This document shows, in pieces, positions 1 through 10,100 of a stretch of DNA of 43,829 nt (within the stretch, counting starts at the first letter, position 1; each line of letters starts with the position of its first letter). Position numbers and translations under genes: made by a program. Source of the stretch: Haplomitrium mnioides (lineage: Eukaryota > Marchantiophyta > Haplomitriopsida > Calobryales); contig JBNGIS010018483.1 of the NCBI GenBank assembly GCA_049999725.1, positions 1 to 43,829 of the forward strand. Direction: 5' to 3'. Under the pieces are notes generated by a model that was given only the letters and a program-made list of their open reading frames with translations, had not been told where the DNA came from and searched no databases.

Positions 1-590
1 ATATTTGCAACCTCTAATATATATCAAAGAGTTGTAACTGACTCTTTTATCGATTATGACGATCTATTATACTTTTCAACTTATTATGCTTTTCAAAGGC
101 TTGTTATCGGTACACATAATTATCTATATCTTAAAAGATAGTGCTTCCAAAACTTGTGCATAAACCATTACCAAGTCTTGATGGTATATACTAATATTTG
201 CACCCTCTAATATATATCAAAGAGTTGTAACTGACTTTCTCATCGATTATAACGACTTATTATACTTTTCAACTTATTATACTTTTCAAAGGCTTGTCAT
301 CGGTACACATAATTATCTATATNNNNNNNNNNNNNNNNNNNNNNNNNNNNNNNNNNNNNNNNNNNNNNNNNNNNNNNNNNNNNNNNNNNNNNNNNNNNNN
401 NNNNNNNNNNNNNNNNNNNNNNCATAAACCATTACCAAGTCTTGATGGTATATACTAATATTCGCAACCTCTAATATATATCAAAGAGTTGTAACTGACT
501 TTCTCATCGATTATGACGACTTATTATACTTTTCAAAGGCTTATCTATATTTTAAAAGATAATGCTTGTGAATAAAGCTTGTGAATAAAC
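1..590. repeat. AT-rich satellite, ~193-bp unit
   Basis: Three head-to-tail copies of an AT-rich unit are visible. They start at about 1, 194 and 458, each with atatttgcaacctctaat or a close variant followed by a run containing tcaaagagttgtaactgac. The first two starts are 193 bp apart. The third copy follows an N gap, is shortened, and decays after about 590. No coding potential is seen. Confidence 0.85.
323..422. other. Assembly gap (100 N) inside the satellite
   Basis: Exactly 100 N, so probably a placeholder length. The repeat period would put the next unit start at about 387, but it is seen at 458. The true missing length is therefore about 29 bp, or 29 plus whole 193-bp units, if no other indel intervenes. 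Confidence 0.95.
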
Positions 591-3440
591 CATTACAAGT
601 CCAAAACTTGGTAGAGTAAACTGCTTCCTATTCATTGAAGAATAATTTCTCAGAACCATTATTTATTGTCTTTATTGTTGCTTTGTTTTCATCTTGATTA
701 ACTTTGGTTTCACCTCGTTATCTTAAATTCATGACTTTTATTGAATTCATCCCCTTTTATCTGGTACATTAATTGAGGCTTTGGTTTCATTTGTGTCTAA
801 CATGGCTTTGGTTTCACCTTGTTGTTATCTTGAATTCATTCCCTAATATGGCCTTACTTTAGTTTGGCTTTGGTTTGGCAGTAGCACTCTCTGAGTTACT
901 TGGTACTCTAGATTTCACTATAATTAAGGAAAATACAGCGTTTGATACTAGAACGTCTTGTGTGTAGCATTTATGTTGTAAAGAATCAGTCCCTTTTAAC
1001 TCTTTATTAAAGATGCGTCTTATAACCTAGTCATTGGTAGTTGGATATTCTGATTGTGATTCCTTCGCTTCTTTAACTTCCATTCTCAGCATTCTAATTC
1101 TGTCCCAATAACTATAGTTACATTCCGATCTCGTCCTATAAGCGTTTGAAATAGACAAGTTCATCAAGGGTTGGAATTCCGCCTGGGGCTGGTTGATGAT
1201 GTCATGTCAAGCTCTCATGAATTCAACAGCATCCTACCGCACAGATAAGTCATAACCTCCGGCATGTCCATAAGTCAGTTGCAATAAAATAATCATCCTA
1301 CTAACAAGCTGTCCCTTCATGTCCAAAGAGTTTTCTCATGCTAACAACAAGCCTAAATCGAAGCGGAATTAAATAGCACAAGCAGTCGTGGCTTCTAAAG
1401 AAGCACGAATTCATGTTGTATATGCAGAAACCCTGCCACAAGCTTTCAAAGTTTGTCAAATACTGGTTCTAGTGGTTAGCTTCTTGGTGATGCAGAAAAT
1501 CCAAGAATGAGTCAAAGGGAGTGAAAATGAGATGTGTGCAACAATTTGAAGTGTTGTCTTACCTAGTCCCTAAAGGAACACAAAGTAGTCCACACTTGTG
1601 CATAGAGAGAAAGAATAGAATGGAGAGAGAGACACATACCGTTCAGGTTGTGAGGCGACACGTAGGATCTGTCTGATGCGCGCCGTTCAAGTGTGCGATG
1701 CTTGATCGAATGGCGGAAGATACATCTGAATACAAACAGCAGCAACAATCAACATTCCCTTGGTAAGAAAGTCAGTGTGCGACTTTTCTATAGTTGCACT
1801 GGTGACGCAGCGCTGCGATTCATGAAAGCTCCACAAAATTGTCATTGCGAAATGTTCGCAAGTGGATACACAGAGCAATCTCAGCTCAGGGATAATTGGA
1901 GAGCTCTCCCTCCCATGCTACTGCCAAGAGGAGGAGAGGAGCCTCGGTCAGCTGAGCTGAGAGGCGCACTGCAATGAAATGCACAGCCACGGAGGACGAA
2001 AGGAGCTTCGACTGCTACGTGAGGCGTTACGAATGCCAAATGCCAACGGACGGAACGAAGGAAGGAAGAGAGAGTAGAAGGAAATGTACGCAGTACATTC
2101 TAACCGTCCTCATTTTAACGTACGTTCGTTAGCTATAAAACTAGGGGCTTCTTATAAGAACAGCAGATCGTTATTTGTCAAGGGTTTTCATGTGTGTTCT
2201 TAACGGTTAAATCGATACGGCTGGAATTTACTAATTTCTGTACAAGAACAAATTGTCATGATGGCAGCCCATGTGGCACCTTGGCCACCCTCCGTTAGCC
2301 GATTGCCGCCGTCGATTCCTGACGGTCGAAACGGACGTAACGAGAAAGGAATCGGTGATTGGGAGTTTTGTGAAGACAATGAACGGAGCGGTACATAACC
2401 TAGATCTAGACCTGGACCTGGCTATGGCTTTGGCTATGGCTGCAGCTTCGGCTTCTTGCCCACTTCCATTCCTTCCACCCCTGCCGCCAAGATCACATTC
2501 CACATTCTGCTGCTGCTGCTGCTGCTGTTCTTGGTTGACTATGGTTTTCTGTTGCACGGGTTGTTGATGAATCGACAGTAAAGTGGCAGGCATTTGGATT
2601 TCTTTTCAGCAGGATGAGGTGCTCGATGAGAGCTTCAGTGCAAGATATGGAAGGAGGAGGAGTTCATGAACTCACCACCGGCTGGTGAATATGGAGATCT
2701 ACAGAGCCTTAGTGATACTTTTCCACCTGATTGTACCGCATAAATTTCGGCTCGTTCCACGCTGTTGACAACAGGAGTTGGCGAATCTGTGGGGGAAGAT
2801 GTTCCTTCTAGCTAGCATTTGGATGCTCTCCAAAGTGACCATTTTGCTTTGGTGAATATTGTGAGAAGTCTTGTGGACAGCATCCGCTACGGCAGGGCTA
2901 TCAGGTTCACTTCCTAGCTGATCTTGTCGTTTGTCAATGGATGGCATTAACAGCTTATGCTTGGGATGTCGAGGATTGTCTGTCGTGAACGGTTTCCATG
3001 ATGGACGCTGAAGCCGGTTTTGAACAATAAATGCTACATATCTTGTTGCCTAGCTACCGTAGGGAATGAAACCTGAGGAGCTGCGTATTTCCAACCTCGG
3101 TCTGGTTATTTCCTACGTCTCTGTTTAGCTTTGCGCTGTAATTACCAATCAGGAAGGCAGGCCCTATTTTCTATTCTCTGACTCGCTCAAATTGCTTGTA
3201 GATGATGTGGCAACTTGGAACCCAGATAAGCGTTAATTTCAAGTTAATAAGCAGGTAATGCACCCGAGACCCACACGAGTATGCACCATAGACGAGGGTG
3301 AAGGAAATCATATACAGGATTGTTCGAAGAGAAAGAGGCGCCATGCGAAGCTCGTCAAGCGGGTAAGATTAAAATCTCATCATGTTTATACTCTCTTTTA
3401 AGCAATTGATTTTGCTAATTCAGTTCACAGATTACGGGAC
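591..3440. other. Intergenic region without a supported gene
   Basis: The left part (about 640-870) repeats phrases such as ggctttggtttcaccttgtt and is AT-rich. From about 1900 the base composition is less AT-biased. Short open frames on both strands around 2231-2593 come from simple sequence (a CTG run and alternating leucine/aspartate and alanine codons), and I do not accept them as a gene. A GT donor at 3363 (aagcgg|gtaaga) and acceptor-like AGs at 3423 and 3430 could belong to 5' exons of the SET-domain gene, but no joined reading frame could be made. Confidence 0.6.
2507..2527. repeat. (CTG)7 microsatellite
   Basis: Seven perfect CTG units. They give poly-Gln on the minus strand and poly-Cys or poly-Leu on the plus strand of otherwise unsupported frames. 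Confidence 0.9.
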
Positions 3441-3444
3441 ATGA

Positions 3445-4299
3445 GGATGTCGTTTGCGTGGTCTTACGCAGGCAAATGCCGAAAGGCCAGGCCTCGAACG
3501 AGATAAAACATTCAAGTCTGCAGGGTATGAGACGGGAAGGGTTAAGGTTGGACATGACGTTGTATCACCGAAACCTTCCAAGGACTTACGGCTCCCGTCG
3601 CTTTCGATATCTGGTTCGACGTGTCTCAGACCTAGTCTTCGAACGTCCTGCCCGGCTTCCAAAAAGAACTACCGTCACCAACTTAGAGTCCGCCCTGAAC
3701 GCGAGCCATGGATCAGATTTATCGTTGGAGATGAGGATACTGAGGAGGGTGTTGTACCTTCGAATGTGCGTGCCTTAATCAAGGATTTCCACCCAAGACG
3801 TTACCTGTTGCCTTTCGACATTCCAGTGCATCAAAACATTATGGTTTGGGATCGTTGGTGGATGGTGAAGATTTCCAGCCTTGGTACTCAAGCTGGATTG
3901 GGATTATTCGCATGCGAGGATGTAATAGTGGATTGTGGGCCTGTGGAATTGTTTCCATACGCAGGTCCTGAGTATACTGCCGATGCGTGGAAGGCCTTGA
4001 CTCGCAACTTCCCGAAGATGAAAACGTATGCAATGTGTTGCAATGCACTTGCCACAGCAGATGAGGCAAAAAGAAGATTCATAGACGGTACTCCTGAAAA
4101 TACAGGAAACATATCTGGATACATTAATAGTTCATACATGACTCCGGCTTTTACAAATTGTGAATGGGTCGAGTGTAATGGTGGTCATGAAAAATTGGAC
4201 CCTCGCGTTGACACATATGTGATGACCGTTGCCACCAAAACTTTACATGCTGGAGACGAACTGTTCATCTCCTACGCCATTCCCCCTTCCCGCGTCTGA
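3445..4299 (+). CDS. SET-domain protein, 5' end unresolved
   Basis: The frame is open from just after a TGA at 3442-3444 to the stop at 4297-4299, about 281 codons. Counting residues from the TTG at 3454, a SET core is visible. A GLGLFACEDV segment (about 148-157) fits the N-terminal SET strands. GNISGYINSS (218-227) followed by NCEW (235-238) takes the place of the usual NHSC motif. The C-terminal AGDELFISYA (266-275) carries the conserved tyrosine. SET domains usually transfer methyl groups to protein lysines; the substrate here is unknown. The first in-frame ATG is at 3841, only about 20 codons before the SET core, and the ATGs at 3441 and 3447 are in another frame that soon stops. Either there is an upstream exon or this is a 5'-truncated or retro-copied gene. 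No post-SET cysteine cluster is seen. It converges on the GT92 gene. Confidence 0.7.
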   Translation, partial: GCRLRGLTQANAERPGLERDKTFKSAGYETGRVKVGHDVVSPKPSKDLRLPSLSISGSTCLRPSLRTSCPASKKNYRHQLRVRPEREPWIRFIVGDEDTEEGVVPSNVRALIKDFHPRRYLLPFDIPVHQNIMVWDRWWMVKISSLGTQAGLGLFACEDVIVDCGPVELFPYAGPEYTADAWKALTRNFPKMKTYAMCCNALATADEAKRRFIDGTPENTGNISGYINSSYMTPAFTNCEWVECNGGHEKLDPRVDTYVMTVATKTLHAGDELFISYAIPPSRV

Positions 4300-4919
4300 T
4301 CCCATTCTTCTTTATATTACGTACATTCTTTCCAAAAAAATTCTCTTTATAATAATGGTTTCATAATTGTCACCGTTTTGTACCATTGCTCCTTGCACTA
4401 TTCGCTTCCTTCTTGTTTTGTCTCCTTGAATATGTGCACGTTCCAGACCCCACCCTTTCTCGACTACACATCCAGTCCACACTCCATCCAAAAAGAAGCT
4501 CCCTGCCCTCATTTCTGCGATGTCTTGTGGACACGCGCTCTTGCTATCGGATGGAGTGCAGCGAGTCGAATAATTCAGGTTAACTTGTTAGCATGAGCTG
4601 TAGTGGTGACAAACTTAATCACAAAGTAGTGAAACCGTAGACGACGTGATGACAGGTTGGTGAAGAACACCACAGAGATGACGGTTTGTTTACTGAACAA
4701 AATGTTCTCTACGGAGTTCAGATTTTGAGTAAGGGGGAAAGCGAAGATTCCGAGCCTCCTGGTTAAATTATTCTGTATTTGGGGTGACACTCTGATCTTC
4801 TTCGTCCAATTTAGGCAAAAAATATGAAAAATTCCTGACACGCATCGCGACGTACGCCGGACGATGTTCTTCGGCCTCCTCCGCTTGTACCTTGAACACA
4901 ATTTGTTTCGTTTGTGTTA
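4300..4919. other. Intergenic region between two convergent genes
   Basis: This should hold the 3' UTRs of the SET gene (+) and the GT92 gene (-). It has a pyrimidine-rich stretch at about 4378-4470 and no further gene or repeat that I can support. Confidence 0.6.
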
Positions 4920-6770
4920 TCATGCAGTGGTTTGAAAGATTTGTGAGGACTCGGGTATATGTCTGAACTGTCCAATTATGTCTTGAAATCCCTTGTCCGC
5001 CCACCACCATCCATCTAATGCGGAGTTGGGAGAGTAGTCCCATGGAAATTTCGTTTGTTGGCAGTTGGCAATGCGGCCAGCAGGAGAAACTAACCCACGA
5101 TAATGATTTATCCTGGCGATCGAAGTGTTGAGAACCTCGCCACCATCCCAGAGAGGGTCGAGGGATCGATGAATTGAGCCAAGATGCACCTTCCGAGGAT
5201 TTGCCATCCATTTCCGTCGTCCCTCTTCCCCATGACACACAAACGTTCGATTGGCCAGGTTGCCACCACAAACAGCATGCTCAAGACGAAAAACCATTTT
5301 CTCGACTGCCCATTCCCCGATTTTTCTATCTGGCAAACAGTACAACCTGCTGAAGAACACGTTACCGAATGAAATCCAGGGACAGTCCTTGCGCTCCTCC
5401 AACAACCCAGCTAATGTCGAATTTGGCGCAAGATACAAGTACTCATCGAAGTCCCAGAAGAATACCCACTTCGACAGGAATCGAGCTCTGTACAAACAAT
5501 CATTCAGCACAAGATGCTGTGCATGATACCATGTTTCATAATGCGCCTCCCTTCTCATTGGGATCAAGGTAACGAAACCTGCGTCTATGAGAGGCTTCAA
5601 CACAGCTGCAACGTCGCCCTTTACACCAATTGCATCGTAGATGAAGTAATGAACTTTGCCTCCCCAGATCAGGTGATGATGATACATGAGCCACTGCTTA
5701 AGATACACCGCATCCAGCTGGTTCCAAATTGGAGCCGAGCAGTATGCGTACTCATGCTTGAAAGAAGTTGCTTCAATATGAATGGAAGACAAGTCCCCTG
5801 GACGTTCATGCAAGACTGTAACGTACTCGAACACATTGAAGCCCGATGACACGTTCAGATACAGAAAGCCTCCTTTGCCGTCAGTTCCCACTGTTTCTGG
5901 GAAGGAACAACGTATGACCACCGTGTCGTAAGCTCTATCGTGATTGTCTTCTACATAAGAGATCGAAACCGTCCCTTTATAATTTACAGCCTCTGACTGT
6001 TCAGAATTATTTTCGTTCACAGATGAAAATTGAGGACTCGAGGCTGATGATCCATCTGGAATCCAAGCGCACTTGCTGCCGACATTGCCATCATTAGTTC
6101 GAAAAGCAAATGGACTAAGACCAATGACCGAGAATTCACTCAAGGAAGTTCGATACGAGCTGAACACAACTAAGGTGTAAAGAGTTCGAAGACCGTGTTC
6201 TTGAAAAGGTAATGCAGATCGCAGCTCGTTAACATTTTCTTTTGAATCTGGAATCACTTTGTCAGCAGAAATTTCCCTATGCAGCTCTTCCACCACAACG
6301 CTCAGTACACCCTGTAATAAAGGATCTACGCTGCCGCTCTGATCGTCCTTCCTATTCTCCAGTCGTTGAATCCATGAAACCTTGGGATTACTACCAATCT
6401 CAGACATCAACTTTTCTCTAAGACGCTGGTGAATTGAACTAGTCAAAGGGTTGATGAGCAGATCCACAGCATCAGACTCTTCTTGATCACCGCGATCGCC
6501 AGCACCAGGCTTGAGGACGACGGCTATCTCCGCGGCTCTCAGCTTTTGCGACGCATCGAAAGCTCGAGAGTTGGCTATAGTCTCCATAGGGGGGGAGGGA
6601 GACAAGCACCACATGTTGAGGATCAAAAACAGCGAAGCCATGGCGATGGCAACAACCAGGGAGAGCAGCTTGGCTTCCATTCTCGCAACAGTACTCAGCG
6701 GTTGCACAAAAGAAGACGGGAGGGGAATACATACCGTAGTCCTCAGCCCTAATTTGCTCGCCGGCAACAT
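4920..6770 (-). CDS. Glycosyltransferase family 92 (DUF23) protein, galactan-synthase-like
   Basis: Intronless frame of 616 codons. Residues 34-56 form one hydrophobic segment after a short basic N-terminus, the type II topology of Golgi glycosyltransferases. A long stem follows. The catalytic domain runs from about 340 (YAYCSAPIWN) to 570. It holds a Rossmann-like stretch (VHYFIYDA, 373-380) and a WDFDEY motif (439-444) whose DFD is the metal and nucleotide-sugar binding DxD. Downstream are GEWAVEKMVF (485-494) and INHYRG (554-559), and cysteines such as those in CHGEE are present. Known plant GT92 enzymes (GALS) extend beta-1,4-galactan side chains of pectin; that this protein does so is inference. 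The start could be Met1 or Met31 (position 6680). Met31 gives the more usual short cytosolic tail. A gtatgt at 6734 is followed by an AG just before Met31, but the distance (about 53 nt) is short for a plant intron. Confidence 0.87.
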   Translation of the reverse strand: MLPASKLGLRTTVCIPLPSSFVQPLSTVARMEAKLLSLVVAIAMASLFLILNMWCLSPSPPMETIANSRAFDASQKLRAAEIAVVLKPGAGDRGDQEESDAVDLLINPLTSSIHQRLREKLMSEIGSNPKVSWIQRLENRKDDQSGSVDPLLQGVLSVVVEELHREISADKVIPDSKENVNELRSALPFQEHGLRTLYTLVVFSSYRTSLSEFSVIGLSPFAFRTNDGNVGSKCAWIPDGSSASSPQFSSVNENNSEQSEAVNYKGTVSISYVEDNHDRAYDTVVIRCSFPETVGTDGKGGFLYLNVSSGFNVFEYVTVLHERPGDLSSIHIEATSFKHEYAYCSAPIWNQLDAVYLKQWLMYHHHLIWGGKVHYFIYDAIGVKGDVAAVLKPLIDAGFVTLIPMRREAHYETWYHAQHLVLNDCLYRARFLSKWVFFWDFDEYLYLAPNSTLAGLLEERKDCPWISFGNVFFSRLYCLPDRKIGEWAVEKMVFRLEHAVCGGNLANRTFVCHGEEGRRKWMANPRKVHLGSIHRSLDPLWDGGEVLNTSIARINHYRGLVSPAGRIANCQQTKFPWDYSPNSALDGWWWADKGFQDIIGQFRHIPESSQIFQTTA

Positions 6771-7138
6771 TTTCCCAAACTTGCTCTGCCTTTGGCTTAC
6801 GTGGCGACAATTGTTGTTTGACCTCTCTCATGCCGTACCCATAAATTCACATGGAGAACGTACCAGATTAGAGGGAGCATGAGTACAACACACGTTCACT
6901 AGTACATCTTTTTTAGAATGAATTCGGTGGAAACAACCCCGCCCCCCCCAAACTTTTGTTACATCTTGGTGACGTCAAACACCGGTGGGCCAGAGCTCCA
7001 CCGTAGTAAAGAGAAGAATTCCAATTGTTGCATTCTTGGACACGCAGCATTTCTGACCTGCACGGTGACTCGTTTTGTATGTATGTATGATACATTCATG
7101 CATATTTCTCTCCCGTCAAACACCAACAGACACTGTCG
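6771..7138. other. Spacer between NEK 3' end and GT92 start
   Basis: Both flanking genes are on the minus strand, so these 368 bp must hold the NEK 3' UTR and the GT92 promoter and 5' UTR. A short gtat run occurs at about 7077-7090. No clear TATA element was found. Confidence 0.55.
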
Positions 7139-10100
7139 TTAACCAACGACTGTGCTAACTGTACTACTGGTAGTGTGTTGCTCGTCACCCAACATTCCTT
7201 TCAAACTCTTGGTTAACCAAATGGCAGTTTCTCTGGGCGATACCTTCCCACGACCAAACGGTTTCAATACGATTTTCAATTCTTCCAGCCTCTTCTGAGA
7301 AAGCAGTTGGGCTGAGAGCTCCAACAAACCTTCAAGAGCCTCTGCTCGTTGCCTATACGACTTGACATCTATCCCTTTGCCCTTGTGTTCACTACTGCTG
7401 GCAACCTCTTCTTTTGTTGATACTCCATGAATAAGCGGAGGAAGCTGGTGAATATTTTCTATCTCTGACACTGGTTGTGGCAGATCTAGTAAGGACCCAA
7501 TATCCATTTTCCCGGGAAGATCCATCTCTCCCACACCCCCGACAGCTTCCGGCTTTTCTCCACCCATTTGAAGTCGGAACGTGCTGTGTCGAATGACATG
7601 AATCACATCGTTGAAAGCTGGACGTGCATTTGTTGGAGGGCCCTTATCATCTACCTGTATAGTTCCCTTTTCCTGAGTCAAATCACCCTGATCATAGCCG
7701 GGATCCATTCCTCGAGTATCCATGCCTCTAGCCAATTTCGATCGTGGGGTGGCATACCCCAAAACATCCTTGGCACTCCTCTGTCTCGTTAGGGTTGGAG
7801 CACGCCCATCGCCTACTTTCGGCATGGTTGCAGACTTCCGTAATCGAGATGGAGTTTCTTTATCCTTTGTTGCTTTCCCATCCCCCGAACTTTTGTTACC
7901 ATCAGGAAACGCTTCACGTATTGCAGCACAGGAATTTAGTGCAAATTCTGGAATAAGATCCAGCCTAGGAGCATTCACGGAAACATCTGGAGATCGCGGA
8001 TCTGTCCGTCCAGAATTTTCAGAACCAGCACCAGCATACTCACTGGTGGAAACCACATGCGACGAAGATGACCCCGGAGAAACGTCCTCAGGGGTCACCA
8101 GATGCAACCCAGAGTTTCTGTTTCTGCTCGCAATACGAGTTTGTAGGGATGATTTTACTGTCTCGGTCGGACGGTCATCATTTCCACTATTAGAATTCTG
8201 ATCTTGGTTATCCTCATGAACTCCAGCACTTCCTGTACCATCTGGAACTGTTGTATGCACTCTTGGACTTCCATGATGGGTACTGCGAGCGCCCAGAGGA
8301 GATATACTTCGTCGCTGAACGATAGGTTTTGATGGCAGAGGCAAGGATGATCTCCTAGGCGTTGCAGTGGCTACTGAAGGAGGAATTCTTTGTTTTTGCT
8401 TAACGGCATTCTCTTCCTCGTTGCGGGCAGGTGACCCAGGCGGAAGAGCATCGGTTCTCACCTTCCCTCTGGGAGACGCCTCGGCAATCTGATGCTGTGA
8501 AAGTGCGTCAAAGAGTTTACATTAGACACACGAACTACTGTACTTGGGCTTACCATCTTTTCTCGCGACAGATTTGAGTCTACCATCCAAGAAACGAAGT
8601 TCACAATAGCATGGAGTGCTAGTACGAGCCAGCTACTATAAATAACTGGTATATAAAGAAGGGGATTTGTACCTGAAATTTCATGTGAGCCACTTGAGGT
8701 GTTCTCTTCGCTGTGTCCCGCTTCAACCTTGCTTTCTCTGAAGGTGTCCGCGGACTCTCCATAGGTGACATTCGAGCTATATGATGAATTCTAGGTGAAC
8801 TCTTCACAGCTGGCTTATCATTGACACCTTCTTGCCTTGAATTGGCCCTTGAGGTCTGAGTTCTTTGTGTATTCCTAGCAAAGTGAGTTTCAACAACTTC
8901 CTCCGCCCACACATCTGTCAATTGGTCAGCATCTCTGTGACTTTGTGTACCCGACGCATGGCCTTGGCTTGAAGATCTCGAAGCAGCATCCTTGTCCATG
9001 CTATCGTAGTTCCAACCATGGTCAGTATCATCATGGATGCCACCTACTAATCCAGCGTAATCAAATGTTCTGCCGGGGCTGCTCTTAATGCTAGTTGTAA
9101 AGCTCTCTCTGTCACTGCTTGTGTGACTCTCATTGTTGCTCTGGTCCATGATTGGAGACAGACAACCATTTTCACTTTGCCGATCCGTATTGCAGTGGTG
9201 GAGGCCAACTTGTAATTTACATTGGGATATGTAAGGCTGAAGATAAGGATGCCTCAACAGCTCACCAGCCTGCCAAATAAGAGCAAAATAAATTGTTTGA
9301 TGACTGCCCAAACAGAGTTCATGTCACAGAGAAACTTAAAATCCCAGAGGAAGTCAAGTCTCTTGCAAAACCCTTGAGCCCAAGAGTCTAGAGCAAATCT
9401 TTGAAACCAACTGGATGAGACTACTCTAATCAATTTACTCACAGATGGCCGGTGCTCTGGATTTTTCCGCAGCATGCTCCTGATTAAACCTTTCCTATCA
9501 CATCCAGATGCCCAGTCAATTCACAAGATCGGTTGATGATTTCCATGATCCACATTGAGTACTGACATGCAACAAACAGTCCAAAAAAGACTAAACATTA
9601 CTTCATCACAAAAGGGACATACAATGAGCTGGAATAGTGGCTAGGCAGGGGCCCAATGGTGGACCTATTGATCTTGCTGATAAGTCCCTGCATATCCTGC
9701 TCAACAGTTTATCAACCAGGATTAGTACTACCCTTAATCACAATTTTACCGAGCAAAGATTTATCAAGACACTCCCTGGTTGTTTCATTTGAGACCTTGA
9801 CATAAGGAGCACTCAACAGGATTATACAAACAACCGTCCGGTCAAGAAACCTTCCGAAAACCCACATGTTAAGCCTAGGCTGGCTGTGGAGGGATTCTAA
9901 TTAAAATTTCAGTATGAGATGGAGTTGCATCCCAGACTGGTCAAGGAGCCTTCTGAAAACCCACTTGTTAAATCTAGGCTGGCTGTGGAGGGATTCTAAT
10001 TGGAATTTGAGCGTAAGATGCAGTTGCACCTAGAACACTGGAGGGTGAAATCAAGCATCTTAGATACAAGGATGATCTTGTGGTTCTGCTGTGCATCACA

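Noticed and set aside
2231-2593. Poly-Gln/Arg-Ser frame on the minus strand and Cys/Leu-rich frame on the plus strand
   Set aside because: Both owe their length to the CTG run and neighbouring simple sequence; no domain or splice context.
6678-6735. 5' UTR intron in the GT92 gene (gtatgt at 6734)
   Set aside because: About 53 nt, too short for a typical plant intron; the uninterrupted frame is simpler.
8450-8465. aag|gtgaga donor-like site inside the last NEK exon
   Set aside because: The frame continues through it and the upstream acceptor at 8494 joins exon 13 in phase; splicing here would lose the frame's continuity with no acceptor nearby.
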